Source of the DNA: Flavisolibacter longurius
GTDB lineage: Bacteria > Bacteroidota > Bacteroidia > Chitinophagales > Chitinophagaceae
Assembly: GCA_013327885.1 (NCBI GenBank)
Contig: JABUMY010000001.1
Location: forward strand, 186,001 to 250,000
Direction: 5' to 3'
DNA length: 64,000 nt
The notes under the pieces were generated by a model. It ran no database searches, was not told the origin of the DNA, and saw nothing but the letters and a program-made list of their open reading frames with translations. The stretch's first letter is position 1. The number at the start of each line of letters is the position of its first letter. The translations under genes and the position numbers were made by a program. Below are positions 39,948 to 48,241 of this stretch, one piece after another.

Positions 39948-40706
39948 TCATGACTGCTGTTCACGGCGCACAATATTGCTCATTCTCTCCAGCAGCCACC
40001 ACTTGGGTTTGTAGGGCATTACCTTGTAGTTGCTGCGGATGTATTTTAAAATATGGTTCATGGCTTCGTCCATGTCATCGGTAAACAGCACCAGGTCCAT
40101 GTCTTCAACGGAGATGGTGCCTTGCTTGGCCATGTCGTGCATGGCTTCCCACAACTCTTTGTAGTAAGCTTTGCCAAACAACACAATGGGAAAAGCGGTA
40201 AGCGTTTTGGTTTGGATCAGCGTCAGCGTTTCAAAAAATTCATCCATGGTGCCAAAGCCGCCGGGCATGATCACAAAAGCATAGGAGTATTTAACGAGGA
40301 GGGTTTTGCGTACAAAAAAATGCTCGAAGGTGTAGGACCGGTGCACATACCGGTTGCCCACCTGCTCAAATGGCAACTGGATGTTGCAGCCCACCGACAT
40401 GCCGCCGGCTTCGTAGGCACCGCGGTTGGCTGCTTCCATAATACCCGGGCCCCCGCCGGTCAGCGTGGTAAAGCCCGACGCCGCAATGCGCCTTCCAAAT
40501 TCCACTGCCTGCTGGTAGTAAATATGGTCTTCTTTGTACCGGGCCGACCCAAAAACAGTGATGCAGGGACCGATGTAGTGCAGGGTTCGAAACGCTTTTA
40601 CAAACTGTGTGAACACTTTCCAGGCAAACCGCAATTCATAGCGCCTTGTTCTGGGGCCATCCAGGTAAATGTGATTTTTGGGGGGGATAACGGGTTTTTG
40701 TTCCAT
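39948..40706 (-). CDS. LOG-family / TIGR00730 Rossmann-fold protein
   Basis: A 252-residue protein of the LOG (lysine decarboxylase-like) family, members of which cleave nucleoside monophosphates to free base and ribose-5-phosphate. It has ITVFGSARYKED, the nucleotide motif TGGGPGIMEAANRGAYEAGG, and MPGGFGTMDEFFETLT with the catalytic Glu and Arg region. Members with an N-terminal basic stretch (PRTRRYELRFAWKVF) like this are common in Bacteroidota. Cytokinin activation is one known role in other bacteria; here only the generic activity can be suggested. It lies upstream of no gene on the same strand. Confidence 0.88.
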   Translation of the reverse strand: MEQKPVIPPKNHIYLDGPRTRRYELRFAWKVFTQFVKAFRTLHYIGPCITVFGSARYKEDHIYYQQAVEFGRRIAASGFTTLTGGGPGIMEAANRGAYEAGGMSVGCNIQLPFEQVGNRYVHRSYTFEHFFVRKTLLVKYSYAFVIMPGGFGTMDEFFETLTLIQTKTLTAFPIVLFGKAYYKELWEAMHDMAKQGTISVEDMDLVLFTDDMDEAMNHILKYIRSNYKVMPYKPKWWLLERMSNIVRREQQS

Positions 40707-40762
40707 GGTACTTTTTTCAGGTTAAAAATGATGCCTGTCCTTTTGTTGACTACTTTTTATGC

Positions 40763-40782
40763 GGACACGCCGCGGCGTGTCC
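40763..40782. repeat. Perfect palindrome, copy 2
   Basis: A 20-bp self-complementary sequence (GGACACGCCGCGGCGTGTCC), followed by CTACGC. It is the sister of 12128-12151, with a changed but still palindromic centre. Confidence 0.8.
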
Positions 40783-40825
40783 CTACGCTTATTCTGCTAG
40801 GCCTAAACCTTAGTCTCAACCTTTT

Positions 40826-41203
40826 CTATAAATCCTCTTCCCGCTCCAGCATCAAAATGGCACTTTGCGGTACAATAAAATATTTGTCACCCTCGTACAT
40901 TACTTCCGTTGCGCCATTCAGCAGAAAAATGGCCAGGTCGCCTTCTTTGGCCTGCAGGGGAATGTATTTTACCTGGTCTTCCAGTGCCTTCCATGGCTCG
41001 TCTTCGGCGTTGGACGGAATGGCATAACCAGGGCCAGTTTTGATGATATAGCCTTGTTGCACCTTTTCCCTTTCCTGCACGCCAGGCGGCAGGTATAGGC
41101 CTGTTTGGGTACGCTCATCGGGCTTGGTCGGACGAACCAGCACCCTGTCGCCAATGATGATCAGCTTTTTCAACCGGTTGTCCGGCGTTACATGCATTGC
41201 CAT
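40826..41203 (-). CDS. GroES-like co-chaperonin, orphan
   Basis: A protein of 125 residues starting at the ATG at 41203. The Cpn10 fold is shown by IIIGDRVLVRPTKPDERTQTGLYLPP, QGYIIKTGPGYAIP, and GDLAIFLLNGATEVMYEGDKYFIVPQSAILM. The mobile-loop region between is present but divergent from typical GroES, and the protein is about 25 residues longer. No groEL is adjacent. Bacteroidota often encode a second GroES-like protein away from groESL; its role is not established. An upstream ATG at 41269 would cross a promoter-like sequence and is rejected. Confidence 0.82.
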   Translation of the reverse strand: MAMHVTPDNRLKKLIIIGDRVLVRPTKPDERTQTGLYLPPGVQEREKVQQGYIIKTGPGYAIPSNAEDEPWKALEDQVKYIPLQAKEGDLAIFLLNGATEVMYEGDKYFIVPQSAILMLEREEDL

Positions 41204-41226
41204 ACAAATTGCTTTACAATTACCTG

Positions 41227-41234
41227 CAAAAGTA
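41227..41234 (-). promoter_or_regulatory. Possible -7 element for the GroES-like gene
   Basis: On the minus strand TACTTTTG fits TAnnTTTG, about 23 bases before the ATG at 41203. No good -33 element lies at the right distance. Confidence 0.4.
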
Positions 41235-41319
41235 GGGTGGAAGAATTTTTGCATAGGATACATTGGCAACTTATAAGGGGAAAGGCCTTAATTTTATACG
41301 CAACTAAAAACCCAATCTC

Positions 41320-42027
41320 ATGGCAGAAAAAGACAAAAGAGCAAAGATTTTATTATGCGAGGATGATCCGAATTTAGGCAGTGTTTTAAAGAATTACCTT
41401 GAGTTGAACGATTATGATGTAACGCTTGAGCGGGACGGCCGCCTGGGACTGGCTGCTTTTCAACGCGAAAGCTTCGACCTCTGCCTGCTGGATGTCATGA
41501 TGCCCAATATGGATGGTTTTACACTGGCAGAAGAGATCCGCGATATCAACCCCGATGTGCCCCTGTTTTTCCTGAGTGCCAAAACCATGAAGGAAGACAT
41601 CATCCAGGGCTACAAGCTGGGTGCCGACGATTATATCACCAAGCCTTTCGACAGCGAAGTGCTGCTGCACAAGATCAAAGCCATCTTAAAGCGCAACGAA
41701 GAGCTGAACCGCGAGCAGGAAAACCGTGAGTACGACTTGGCTTCGTACCATTTTAACCCCAAGCTGCGGGAGTTGTCGCATGACGGCAAAACACAAACGC
41801 TTTCGCCAAAAGAAAACGAGTTGCTCAAAATGCTTTGCGAGCACATGAACGACCTGCTGCCACGGGAGCAGGCCCTCAAGCGCATTTGGGGCAGCGATAC
41901 CTATTTCAACGGCCGCAGCATGGACGTGTACATTGCCAAGCTGCGCAAATACCTGAAAGACGATACCAATATCGAGATTGTGAACATTCACGGTAACGGG
42001 TTCCGGTTAGTGGTGAAGGAGGTGTAG
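41320..42027 (+). CDS. OmpR-type response regulator, orphan
   Basis: A 235-residue regulator with an N-terminal receiver (ILLCEDDPNL, phospho-Asp in LCLLDVMMPNMDGF, Lys in YITKPF) and a C-terminal winged-helix DNA-binding domain (LSPKENELLKMLCEH, FNGRSMDVYIAKLRKYL, NIHGNGFRLV). No histidine kinase is adjacent, so its partner must be elsewhere. It resembles RprY-type regulators of Bacteroidota. A GC-rich hairpin repeat begins at its stop codon (42025-42027). It diverges from the GroES-like gene. Confidence 0.92.
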   Translation: MAEKDKRAKILLCEDDPNLGSVLKNYLELNDYDVTLERDGRLGLAAFQRESFDLCLLDVMMPNMDGFTLAEEIRDINPDVPLFFLSAKTMKEDIIQGYKLGADDYITKPFDSEVLLHKIKAILKRNEELNREQENREYDLASYHFNPKLRELSHDGKTQTLSPKENELLKMLCEHMNDLLPREQALKRIWGSDTYFNGRSMDVYIAKLRKYLKDDTNIEIVNIHGNGFRLVVKEV

Positions 42028-42056
42028 ACCCCCTGTCCCCCGGTGGGGGAACGTAG
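42027..42056 (+). repeat. GGT-loop hairpin repeat abutting the response regulator stop
   Basis: The same 30-bp unit as in purD, with TCCCCC-GGT-GGGGGA and ending in CGTAG. It begins on the last base of the stop codon. Confidence 0.85.
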
Positions 42057-42110
42057 GTCTGGGCAACTTTTCTTTTTCAGTCCTTCATCAAGCAATGTCT
42101 TTCTATCAAT

Positions 42111-42142
42111 AAAAAAGGCCTGTTTCAACGACAGGCTTTTTT
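42111..42142. terminator. Bidirectional terminator between the regulator and YcxB-like gene
   Basis: AAAAAAG-G-CCTGT (42111-42123) pairs with ACAGG-CTTTTTT (42131-42142), with a bulged G. T-runs lie on both strands. Confidence 0.75.
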
Positions 42143-42240
42143 CTTTTTCTTTTTATGTACTTAGCTGAAGTACTACTATTAATCTCCGGTTGCGTCGCAC
42201 ACTTGTGCGGCTGGTAATTCTATTCAGCAAAAAGACAATC
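42143..42240 (-). repeat. Dispersed 3'-end element, copy 2
   Basis: On the minus strand the order is TTTGCTGAATAGAATTAC, the hairpin CGCACA-AG-TGTGCG, GACGCAAC, then GTACTT-CAGCT-AAGTAC, and finally the terminator. It matches copy 1 (9657-9742) word by word. It lies 75 bases past the stop of the YcxB-like gene. Confidence 0.7.
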
Positions 42241-42314
42241 TTTTGCTTGCTATCATTTATGCCTATTGCCAGTTGCCAATTGACTGTTGTCCATTGACTG
42301 TTGTCCATTGAACT

Positions 42315-42797
42315 TCAGGAAGACGGGGATTGAACCTTACTGCGCAGCATGTCACGCATTTCGGTAAGCTGCTCTTTTTTGAACGCAGCTTTCGGCACCA
42401 GGAAAAAGGAGGTAGGGTTAAAGTACAGGTGAAAGAAGTACGGCGTTTCCAGATAATAACTGACGGTTTTCCAACTCCATTCGCGGCCGCCACGTTCGTT
42501 GCCCAGTGAAAAGCCGGCTTCTTCAAAATTCATGGTAAAGCGGTCGCGAAAGGTAGCTGCCCGGCGGTACACCACCCCCGGCAGAATAAACCAGAACGAG
42601 AGCATCAGTACGATCCACAGGCAGGTGCTCATAAAGAAAGCAAACGGTAGGATCTTCTTTAGATAAAAAAGGGCGGCAGCCATCAGCGCAAATACATTCA
42701 CCAGGATGATCATCAGCCTTATTTCCTTGCGTGCTAAAAAATGGTAACGCAAGGCCTGAACCACCTGCTTTTTGTCGTATCCAAATTGTACGGTCAT
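42315..42797 (-). CDS. YcxB-like membrane protein
   Basis: A 160-residue protein with two membrane helices (RLMIILVNVFALMAAALFYL, LPFAFFMSTCLWIVLMLSFWF) and a soluble C-terminal part of about 90 residues. That part, FTMNFEEAGFSLGNERGGREWSWKTVSYYLETPYFFHLYF and FFLVPKAAFK, fits the YcxB-like C-terminal domain. The family has no known function. It sits on the minus strand after a 250-base gap with no gene and is followed by the dispersed element and terminator. Confidence 0.8.
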   Translation of the reverse strand: MTVQFGYDKKQVVQALRYHFLARKEIRLMIILVNVFALMAAALFYLKKILPFAFFMSTCLWIVLMLSFWFILPGVVYRRAATFRDRFTMNFEEAGFSLGNERGGREWSWKTVSYYLETPYFFHLYFNPTSFFLVPKAAFKKEQLTEMRDMLRSKVQSPSS

Positions 42798-43003
42798 CGT
42801 TTAATGGGCCTCCTCTGTTTGGCGGCCGGAAGGTGCCAGCCTGTTTGGTAAGAATTTGACAATGTAAAATATAGCGTTGGGCAACTGTCTAAAGATACGG
42901 TTGTATGGAATAAGAGCCTCTTTTCCGGTTGAATTCGCTTTTGGTGACGGCCGTTGGCGAGTCGGTCGTTTGGGTCGATGTTATTGAAAATGAGGGCATA
43001 AAA

Positions 43004-43027
43004 AAAGTCCCGCGGTTGCAGGACTTT
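43004..43027 (-). terminator. Terminator of the ileS-DksA operon
   Basis: AAAGTCC (43021-43027 complement) pairs with GGACTTT (43004-43010 complement). It is followed on the minus strand by seven T. It is 22 bases past the stop at 43049. Confidence 0.85.
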
Positions 43028-43048
43028 ATCAAAATGCGTTTTAAACGC

Positions 43049-44011
43049 TTATTTATTCATCATTTGCTTGGCTTCAATGCTCAGCGTGGCATGGGGCACG
43101 GCACGGAGGCGGGCCTTGTCGATCAGCTTCCCGGTAACGCGGCAAATACCATAGGTCTTGTTCTCGATCCGCATGATCGCTTTTTCCAGGTGGTCGATAA
43201 ACTGGATCTGGCGGCTGGCCATCTGGCTCAGTTGTTCTCTTTCCATACTCATACTGCCGTCTTCCATCGTCATGTAACGGCCTTCGTCCAGGTCACTGCT
43301 TTCATCCTTGCGGGTGATCAGTCCCTGTAAGTAAGCAAGCTCTTTCTTCGCAATGTCCAATTTCTTGTTGATTAGCTCTCTGAATTCTATCAATTCTGCA
43401 TCACTGTATCGCATAGTCGGGCCGTTTTCTTCTTGTTTTTGTGAATTGTCCAATATGGATCGGGTAAAATCAGGTTCATACTTGATGACCTTGTCTGTTG
43501 ATGTTTTTGGAATCACCACTTTCGCAGGCCTTGCGGGTTCTTTTGCCTTTGCGGGGCTTTTTTCCAACGGTTTGGTTGCTTCTTTGGTGGTTTCGCGGGT
43601 TGGCGCTACTACCTCGGGCTTTTTTACGGGTTCGGATTTGGCCGGGGCCTTTTCCGCTACCTTCTTTGCCTGGGGAGCAGCCGATACTTTTTTCTGCGGG
43701 GCCGGGGCGGGTTTTTTAGCAGCCTCTTTTTTGGCTGCAGGAACAACTTTATTGGCTTTGGCAGCAGGCTTGGCCGGCGCTTTTGCGACCGGCTTGGAAG
43801 CAACCGGCTTCGTTTTGGCCGGCGGTGCGGCTTTCGCAGGCTTGGCCGGAGCGCTTTTCGCCGGGGCTTTTGCCTTGGCGGGGGCCGTTTTAACAGCTTT
43901 TTTGGGCGGTGCAGTTTTTACTGCCGCCTTTTTTACAGGCTTAGCCGGTGCTTTTTTTGCGGGCTGGGCAGCTTTGCCTGACTTTTTGGTTGCTACCTTT
44001 TTTGTTGCCAT
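43049..44011 (-). CDS. TraR/DksA-like protein with H1-like Lys/Ala/Pro tail
   Basis: A 320-residue protein. Residues 1-150 are a Lys-, Ala- and Pro-rich repeat (KKAPAKPVKKAAVKT, PAKAKAPAKSAPAKPAK) like histone H1 tails, likely DNA-binding and unstructured. Residues about 195-320 are TraR/DksA-like: a coiled coil (LIEFRELINKKLDIAKKELAYL) and a zinc-finger remnant ICRVTGKLIDKARLRAVPHATLSIEA. Only one of the four expected zinc Cys is present (ICR), so metal binding is doubtful. DksA proteins enter the RNA polymerase secondary channel. It follows ileS by seven bases on the same strand. In many Bacteroidota lspA follows this gene, but here it does not. Confidence 0.85.
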   Translation of the reverse strand: MATKKVATKKSGKAAQPAKKAPAKPVKKAAVKTAPPKKAVKTAPAKAKAPAKSAPAKPAKAAPPAKTKPVASKPVAKAPAKPAAKANKVVPAAKKEAAKKPAPAPQKKVSAAPQAKKVAEKAPAKSEPVKKPEVVAPTRETTKEATKPLEKSPAKAKEPARPAKVVIPKTSTDKVIKYEPDFTRSILDNSQKQEENGPTMRYSDAELIEFRELINKKLDIAKKELAYLQGLITRKDESSDLDEGRYMTMEDGSMSMEREQLSQMASRQIQFIDHLEKAIMRIENKTYGICRVTGKLIDKARLRAVPHATLSIEAKQMMNK

Positions 44012-44018
44012 ACGGTTG

Positions 44019-47000
44019 TTACCCTTTTTTTAATACGATGACTTTCAACGGGTTTTCGTTAACCTCGATCTCAATGCCATCGGCAATCGTTGATGTAATC
44101 TCCAGCTTGTCTGCCAGAATTTCCGCGCAAATATAATTAATATACTTACTGAGAGATGCAGCCACGCCGTTGGCGGCTTCAACCTGCACCTCTATGCGGT
44201 CGGTTACATCAAACCCGCTGTCCTTCCGGATCTTCTGGATCCGATTCACAAACTCGCGGGCATTGCCTTCATGCTCCAGTTCCGGCGTAATGTTGATATC
44301 CAGGGCTACCGTCAGCGGGCCTTTGCTGGCTACCGACCATCCCGGGATGTCTTCGCTCGTGATCTCAACATCCGTCAAGGTTAATTCTACGGCCTCATCA
44401 TTTAGGGGCAATGAATATCTGCCTTCTTTTTCAAATAATGAAATGTCGTGCTGGGAAAAGTTTTGCAGGGCTGTGGAAACTGCTTTCATCTTGGGACCCA
44501 AGCGTTTGCCCAGGGCCACAAAATTGGCTTTGATACGTTTTTTAATAAAGCCCTCGGTTTCTGTCAGGTACGAAATTTCTTTCACATTCACTTCCGCCTT
44601 GATAAGGTCCTCTACCTTCTGCAATTGTTGTTCCATAGCCGGGCTCAGCACCGGGATCAACACTTTTTGCAGGGGCTGCCGCACTTTGATATTGGCTTTT
44701 TTCCGCAGCGAAAGCACCAGGGACGAGGCGTCCTGCGCCAGGCCCATCCGCTCTTCCAGCCTTGCGTCTATTTGTTCTTCGCTGGCAGTGGGGAAAAGAA
44801 TATGGTGAACCGACGCCTCAGGATGCTTCCCGGTAACGGCGTTGAGTTGGAGGAAAAGTTCGTCGCTGAAAAAAGGAGAGATGGGCGCCATCAGGCGAAC
44901 CACCGTTTCCAGGCATTCGTAAAGGGTTTGGTAAGCGGCAATTTTGTCCCCTTCGTACTCACCCTTCCAGAACCGGCGGCGGCAAAGGCGTACGTACCAG
45001 TTGCTAAGGTGTTCATCCACAAAGTCTTCTATCAGGCGACCCGCCTGCGTAGGTTCGTAGGCATCAAAAGCGGCCGTAACTTTTTTCACCAGGGTTTGCA
45101 GGCTTGAAAGGATCCAACGGTCAATTTCAGGGCGTTCGGCCAGCGGGATGTAGGCCTCTTTAAACGTAAAGCCGTCCACATTGGCGTAGAGCGCAAAGAA
45201 TTGGTAGGTATTGTACAAGGTGCCAAAAAACTTCCGCTGCACTTCTTTAATGCCTTCCAGGTCAAACTTCAGGTTGTCCCAGGGCGAAGCGTTGGTGATC
45301 AGGTACCAGCGGGTGGCATCGGCGCCAAACTTTTCAATGGTTTGAAAGGGGTCCACCACGTTGCCCAGGCGCTTGCTCATTTTGTTGCCGTTCTTATCCA
45401 GCACCAGCCCGTTGGAAACCACGGTTTTATACGCCACACTGTCGAAAAGCATTACGCCAAGGGCATGCAGGGTATAAAACCAGCCGCGGGTCTGGTCAAC
45501 GCCTTCGGCAATAAAATCGGCCGGGAAGTTCTGGCTGAATTTCTCCTTGTTCTCGTAGGGATAGTGCCATTGAGCATAGGGCATGGCACCGCTGTCAAAC
45601 CAAACGTCGATCAGGTCCGGCTCGCGGTGCATGGGTTTTCCGCTGTCGGAAACCAGCACCACTTCATCCACGTAAGGCTTGTGCAGGTCCAGGATGCCGT
45701 CGTGGAGGTAATGTGTATTCACATCACCGCCCAATACCTCGCTGGCCTTGCGGATCTCGGCGTTCAGTTCTTCGATAGAGCCAATGCATTTTTCTTCCTT
45801 TCCGTCTTCGGTGCGCCAGATGGGCAGGGGTGTACCCCAGTAGCGGCTACGACTCAGGTTCCAGTCCACCATGTTCTCCAGCCAGTTGCCAAAGCGACCG
45901 GTGCCGGTGCTTTCCGGCTTCCAGTTGATGGTTTTGTTCAGTTCCACCATCCGGTCTTTTACCGCCGTGGTGCGAATAAACCAGGCATCCAGCGGGTAGT
46001 ACACAACCGGCTTGTCGGTACGCCAGCAGTGAGGGTAGCTGTGCTCGTATTTTTCAACCTTAAAGGCCCGGCCTTCTTTTTTCAGCTTGACCGAAATGTC
46101 AACATTCACGTCAACATAACCTTCTTCGTTTTTATAGTCTTTGATGTAGCGGCCCGAAAATTCACCCAGGCCATCCACAAATTTTCCTTCCTTGTCAACC
46201 AGCGTCAGGATGCCGATGCCATATTTTTTACCAACGCGAAAGTCATCCGCACCAAAAGCCGGGGCCGTGTGTACGATACCCGTGCCGTCTTCGGTGGTTA
46301 CAAAATCACCCAGCAAAACACGCCAGGGGGCCGCATCGGGGGTGATTTCCTGCACGGCTTCCAGCGAGTTGGCAGGGTAGGGAAGCAGGGGCTCATAGGC
46401 CAGGTCTTCCAGGTCTTTTCCTTTGAACTCGGCCAGGATGCGGTACGGGACCACCTTGTCGCCTTCCTTGTAAGCCGAAAAATCAGCGTTTTCGCCTTCG
46501 GCTTTGAAGTATTTGTGTAACAAGGCTTTCGCCAGCACAACGTTTTGAGATTCGTGTGTATAAGGGTTAAAGGTTTTCACCAAGGCATAAGCGATGTTCG
46601 GTCCAACCGTCAATCCAAGATTGGAAGGAAGCGTCCATGGCGTGGTCGTCCAAGCCAAGAAAAACACTTCGTTGTTATCGGCAGCATCAAATAAAAATTG
46701 TGAGGCTGGGGCTTGCTTCGCTTTGAATAAAACGGTTGCCGAGGTGTCCTTTACCATTTTATAGGTACCGGGCTGGTTGAGCTCGTGGGAGCTTAAACCG
46801 GTTCCGGCCGCAGGGGAATAAGGCTGAATGGAAACACTTTTGTACAAAAGCTTTTTGCTGTACAATTCCTTCAGGCACCACCACAGCGTTTCGATATACT
46901 CGTTGGTGAAGGTGATATAGGGATTTTGCAGGTCAACCCAATAACCCATTTTCGTGGTCAGGTCGTCCCACTTGTCTTTATAGCGGAGTACTGCCTCGCG

Positions 47001-47366
47001 GCACTTCTGGTTGTATTCTTCAATGGAGATCTTTTTGCCGATATCCTCTTTGGTGATACCGAGCTCTTTTTCTACGCCCAGTTCTACCGGCAGGCCGTGG
47101 GTGTCCCAGCCGCCCTTGCGTTCCACCTTGAAACCCTGCATCGTTTTGTACCGGCAAACCAGGTCTTTGAGTGTACGGGAGATCACATGGTGAATGCCTG
47201 GCATGCCATTGGCGCTGGGTGGGCCTTCGTAAAACACAAACGGTTGTGCGCCTTCGCGAACGGCTATACTTTTTTGAAAGGCTTCTTCCCGCTGCCAGCG
47301 TTCCAGTACTTCTTTTTCAATGGCAGGCAGGTTGAGATGTTTAAATTCTTTATACCGATTGGCCAT
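44019..47366 (-). CDS. ileS: Isoleucyl-tRNA synthetase
   Basis: A 1115-residue class I synthetase that charges tRNA-Ile in the cytosol. The HIGH-like motif is GIHHVISRTLKD (about residue 58), and KMSKR is NKMSKRLGN (about residue 660). The editing CP1 domain lies between. The eukaryote-like length and C-terminal extension (VNENPLKVIVLKKG) are typical of Bacteroidota IleS. The start MANRYKEFKHLNLPAIEKEVL is standard. It is the first gene of an operon with the DksA-like gene, seven bases apart. Confidence 0.97.
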   Translation of the reverse strand: MANRYKEFKHLNLPAIEKEVLERWQREEAFQKSIAVREGAQPFVFYEGPPSANGMPGIHHVISRTLKDLVCRYKTMQGFKVERKGGWDTHGLPVELGVEKELGITKEDIGKKISIEEYNQKCREAVLRYKDKWDDLTTKMGYWVDLQNPYITFTNEYIETLWWCLKELYSKKLLYKSVSIQPYSPAAGTGLSSHELNQPGTYKMVKDTSATVLFKAKQAPASQFLFDAADNNEVFFLAWTTTPWTLPSNLGLTVGPNIAYALVKTFNPYTHESQNVVLAKALLHKYFKAEGENADFSAYKEGDKVVPYRILAEFKGKDLEDLAYEPLLPYPANSLEAVQEITPDAAPWRVLLGDFVTTEDGTGIVHTAPAFGADDFRVGKKYGIGILTLVDKEGKFVDGLGEFSGRYIKDYKNEEGYVDVNVDISVKLKKEGRAFKVEKYEHSYPHCWRTDKPVVYYPLDAWFIRTTAVKDRMVELNKTINWKPESTGTGRFGNWLENMVDWNLSRSRYWGTPLPIWRTEDGKEEKCIGSIEELNAEIRKASEVLGGDVNTHYLHDGILDLHKPYVDEVVLVSDSGKPMHREPDLIDVWFDSGAMPYAQWHYPYENKEKFSQNFPADFIAEGVDQTRGWFYTLHALGVMLFDSVAYKTVVSNGLVLDKNGNKMSKRLGNVVDPFQTIEKFGADATRWYLITNASPWDNLKFDLEGIKEVQRKFFGTLYNTYQFFALYANVDGFTFKEAYIPLAERPEIDRWILSSLQTLVKKVTAAFDAYEPTQAGRLIEDFVDEHLSNWYVRLCRRRFWKGEYEGDKIAAYQTLYECLETVVRLMAPISPFFSDELFLQLNAVTGKHPEASVHHILFPTASEEQIDARLEERMGLAQDASSLVLSLRKKANIKVRQPLQKVLIPVLSPAMEQQLQKVEDLIKAEVNVKEISYLTETEGFIKKRIKANFVALGKRLGPKMKAVSTALQNFSQHDISLFEKEGRYSLPLNDEAVELTLTDVEITSEDIPGWSVASKGPLTVALDINITPELEHEGNAREFVNRIQKIRKDSGFDVTDRIEVQVEAANGVAASLSKYINYICAEILADKLEITSTIADGIEIEVNENPLKVIVLKKG

Positions 47367-47398
47367 ATGGGGCTTTTCTACTGATTTAAAAATGGTGG

Positions 47399-47406
47399 CA
47401 AAGGTA
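47399..47406 (-). promoter_or_regulatory. Possible ileS -7 element
   Basis: On the minus strand TACCTTTG matches TAnnTTTG exactly, about 33 bases before the ileS ATG. The -33 element is not clear. Confidence 0.4.
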
Positions 47407-47479
47407 AGAAAATACGTCGGGGAGGGATTGTGAAAACTGGGGGAAAACCGTTAGGTACAGTGCTGGAACCTAATTTCTT

Positions 47480-48241
47480 TTATGATGGAAACTGGCTGGT
47501 AACAGTAAAGTCATGAAACCTGCATGCGCTGCCCGGAAGCAACGCTATGCTGGCAATATGCTGCTCATCAAGCTTGAAACTTTGTATATCCCAATCCTGG
47601 TTGCACCGGACAAGTTTGGCTTTTACCCTATTGGCACCGTTCAAACAGGGAATAGCGGTGAGTTCGTCAACTAAGCCAATTCCCGTAGCCTTTAACAGCG
47701 CTTCTTTTCGGGTCCAATAGGTGCAAAATAACTGGCGCTTATCCGGTGCTTCCTGTAAAGCTTCTTGTTCTTCCGGTGATAAACAAGCCGCAAAAAGATC
47801 TTCGGGGGAATCTATGTGGTTAATGGCTTCCACGTCCACGCCGCTTTCAGATAGACCCATAGAAAGCAGCACCCAATGGCCGGCATGCGAAAGGTTAAAG
47901 AAAATTGGTCTCTCCTCATTGGTTGAAAGAAAAGGCTTTCCGTTGCTGCCGGTTTTGATTTTTACCGATTCCGGTGGGGTACCGTAAAAATAACCAACCA
48001 AAGAGCGCAGCATTTTGCGGCCCAGCAAAAAACGATTCCTGTCCTCTGTTTGTACAAAGCGTGCAGCCCGTTGTTTTTCATCCGGCGGCAGTTCCTGTAA
48101 ATAATCATCCGGCGAAAACTGCAACGGATGGAGGGGTGCTCTCCATACATGAATGATCCCGTCCGCCAGGTGATTCGATGAGAGTGGCTCCCATATGATA
48201 TCATCCAACTGCGAGCAGGTAACCGTAACCGTTTCTGTCAT
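47480..48241 (-). CDS. Sfp-type 4'-phosphopantetheinyl transferase
   Basis: A 253-residue enzyme that moves the phosphopantetheine arm of CoA onto carrier proteins. The metal site is GVDVEAINH (about residue 113), followed by YWTRKEALLKATG (about residue 162), the two signatures of the Sfp group. Length fits Sfp rather than AcpS. Its ATG overlaps the NRPS stop by ATGA, so translation is coupled and it very likely activates the three carrier domains of this cluster. Confidence 0.93.
   Translation of the reverse strand: MTETVTVTCSQLDDIIWEPLSSNHLADGIIHVWRAPLHPLQFSPDDYLQELPPDEKQRAARFVQTEDRNRFLLGRKMLRSLVGYFYGTPPESVKIKTGSNGKPFLSTNEERPIFFNLSHAGHWVLLSMGLSESGVDVEAINHIDSPEDLFAACLSPEEQEALQEAPDKRQLFCTYWTRKEALLKATGIGLVDELTAIPCLNGANRVKAKLVRCNQDWDIQSFKLDEQHIASIALLPGSACRFHDFTVTSQFPS

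Noticed and set aside
43353-44033. 226-codon plus-strand frame rich in Ala/Gly/Phe
   Set aside because: It is the antisense of the Lys/Ala/Pro-rich tail of the DksA-like protein.
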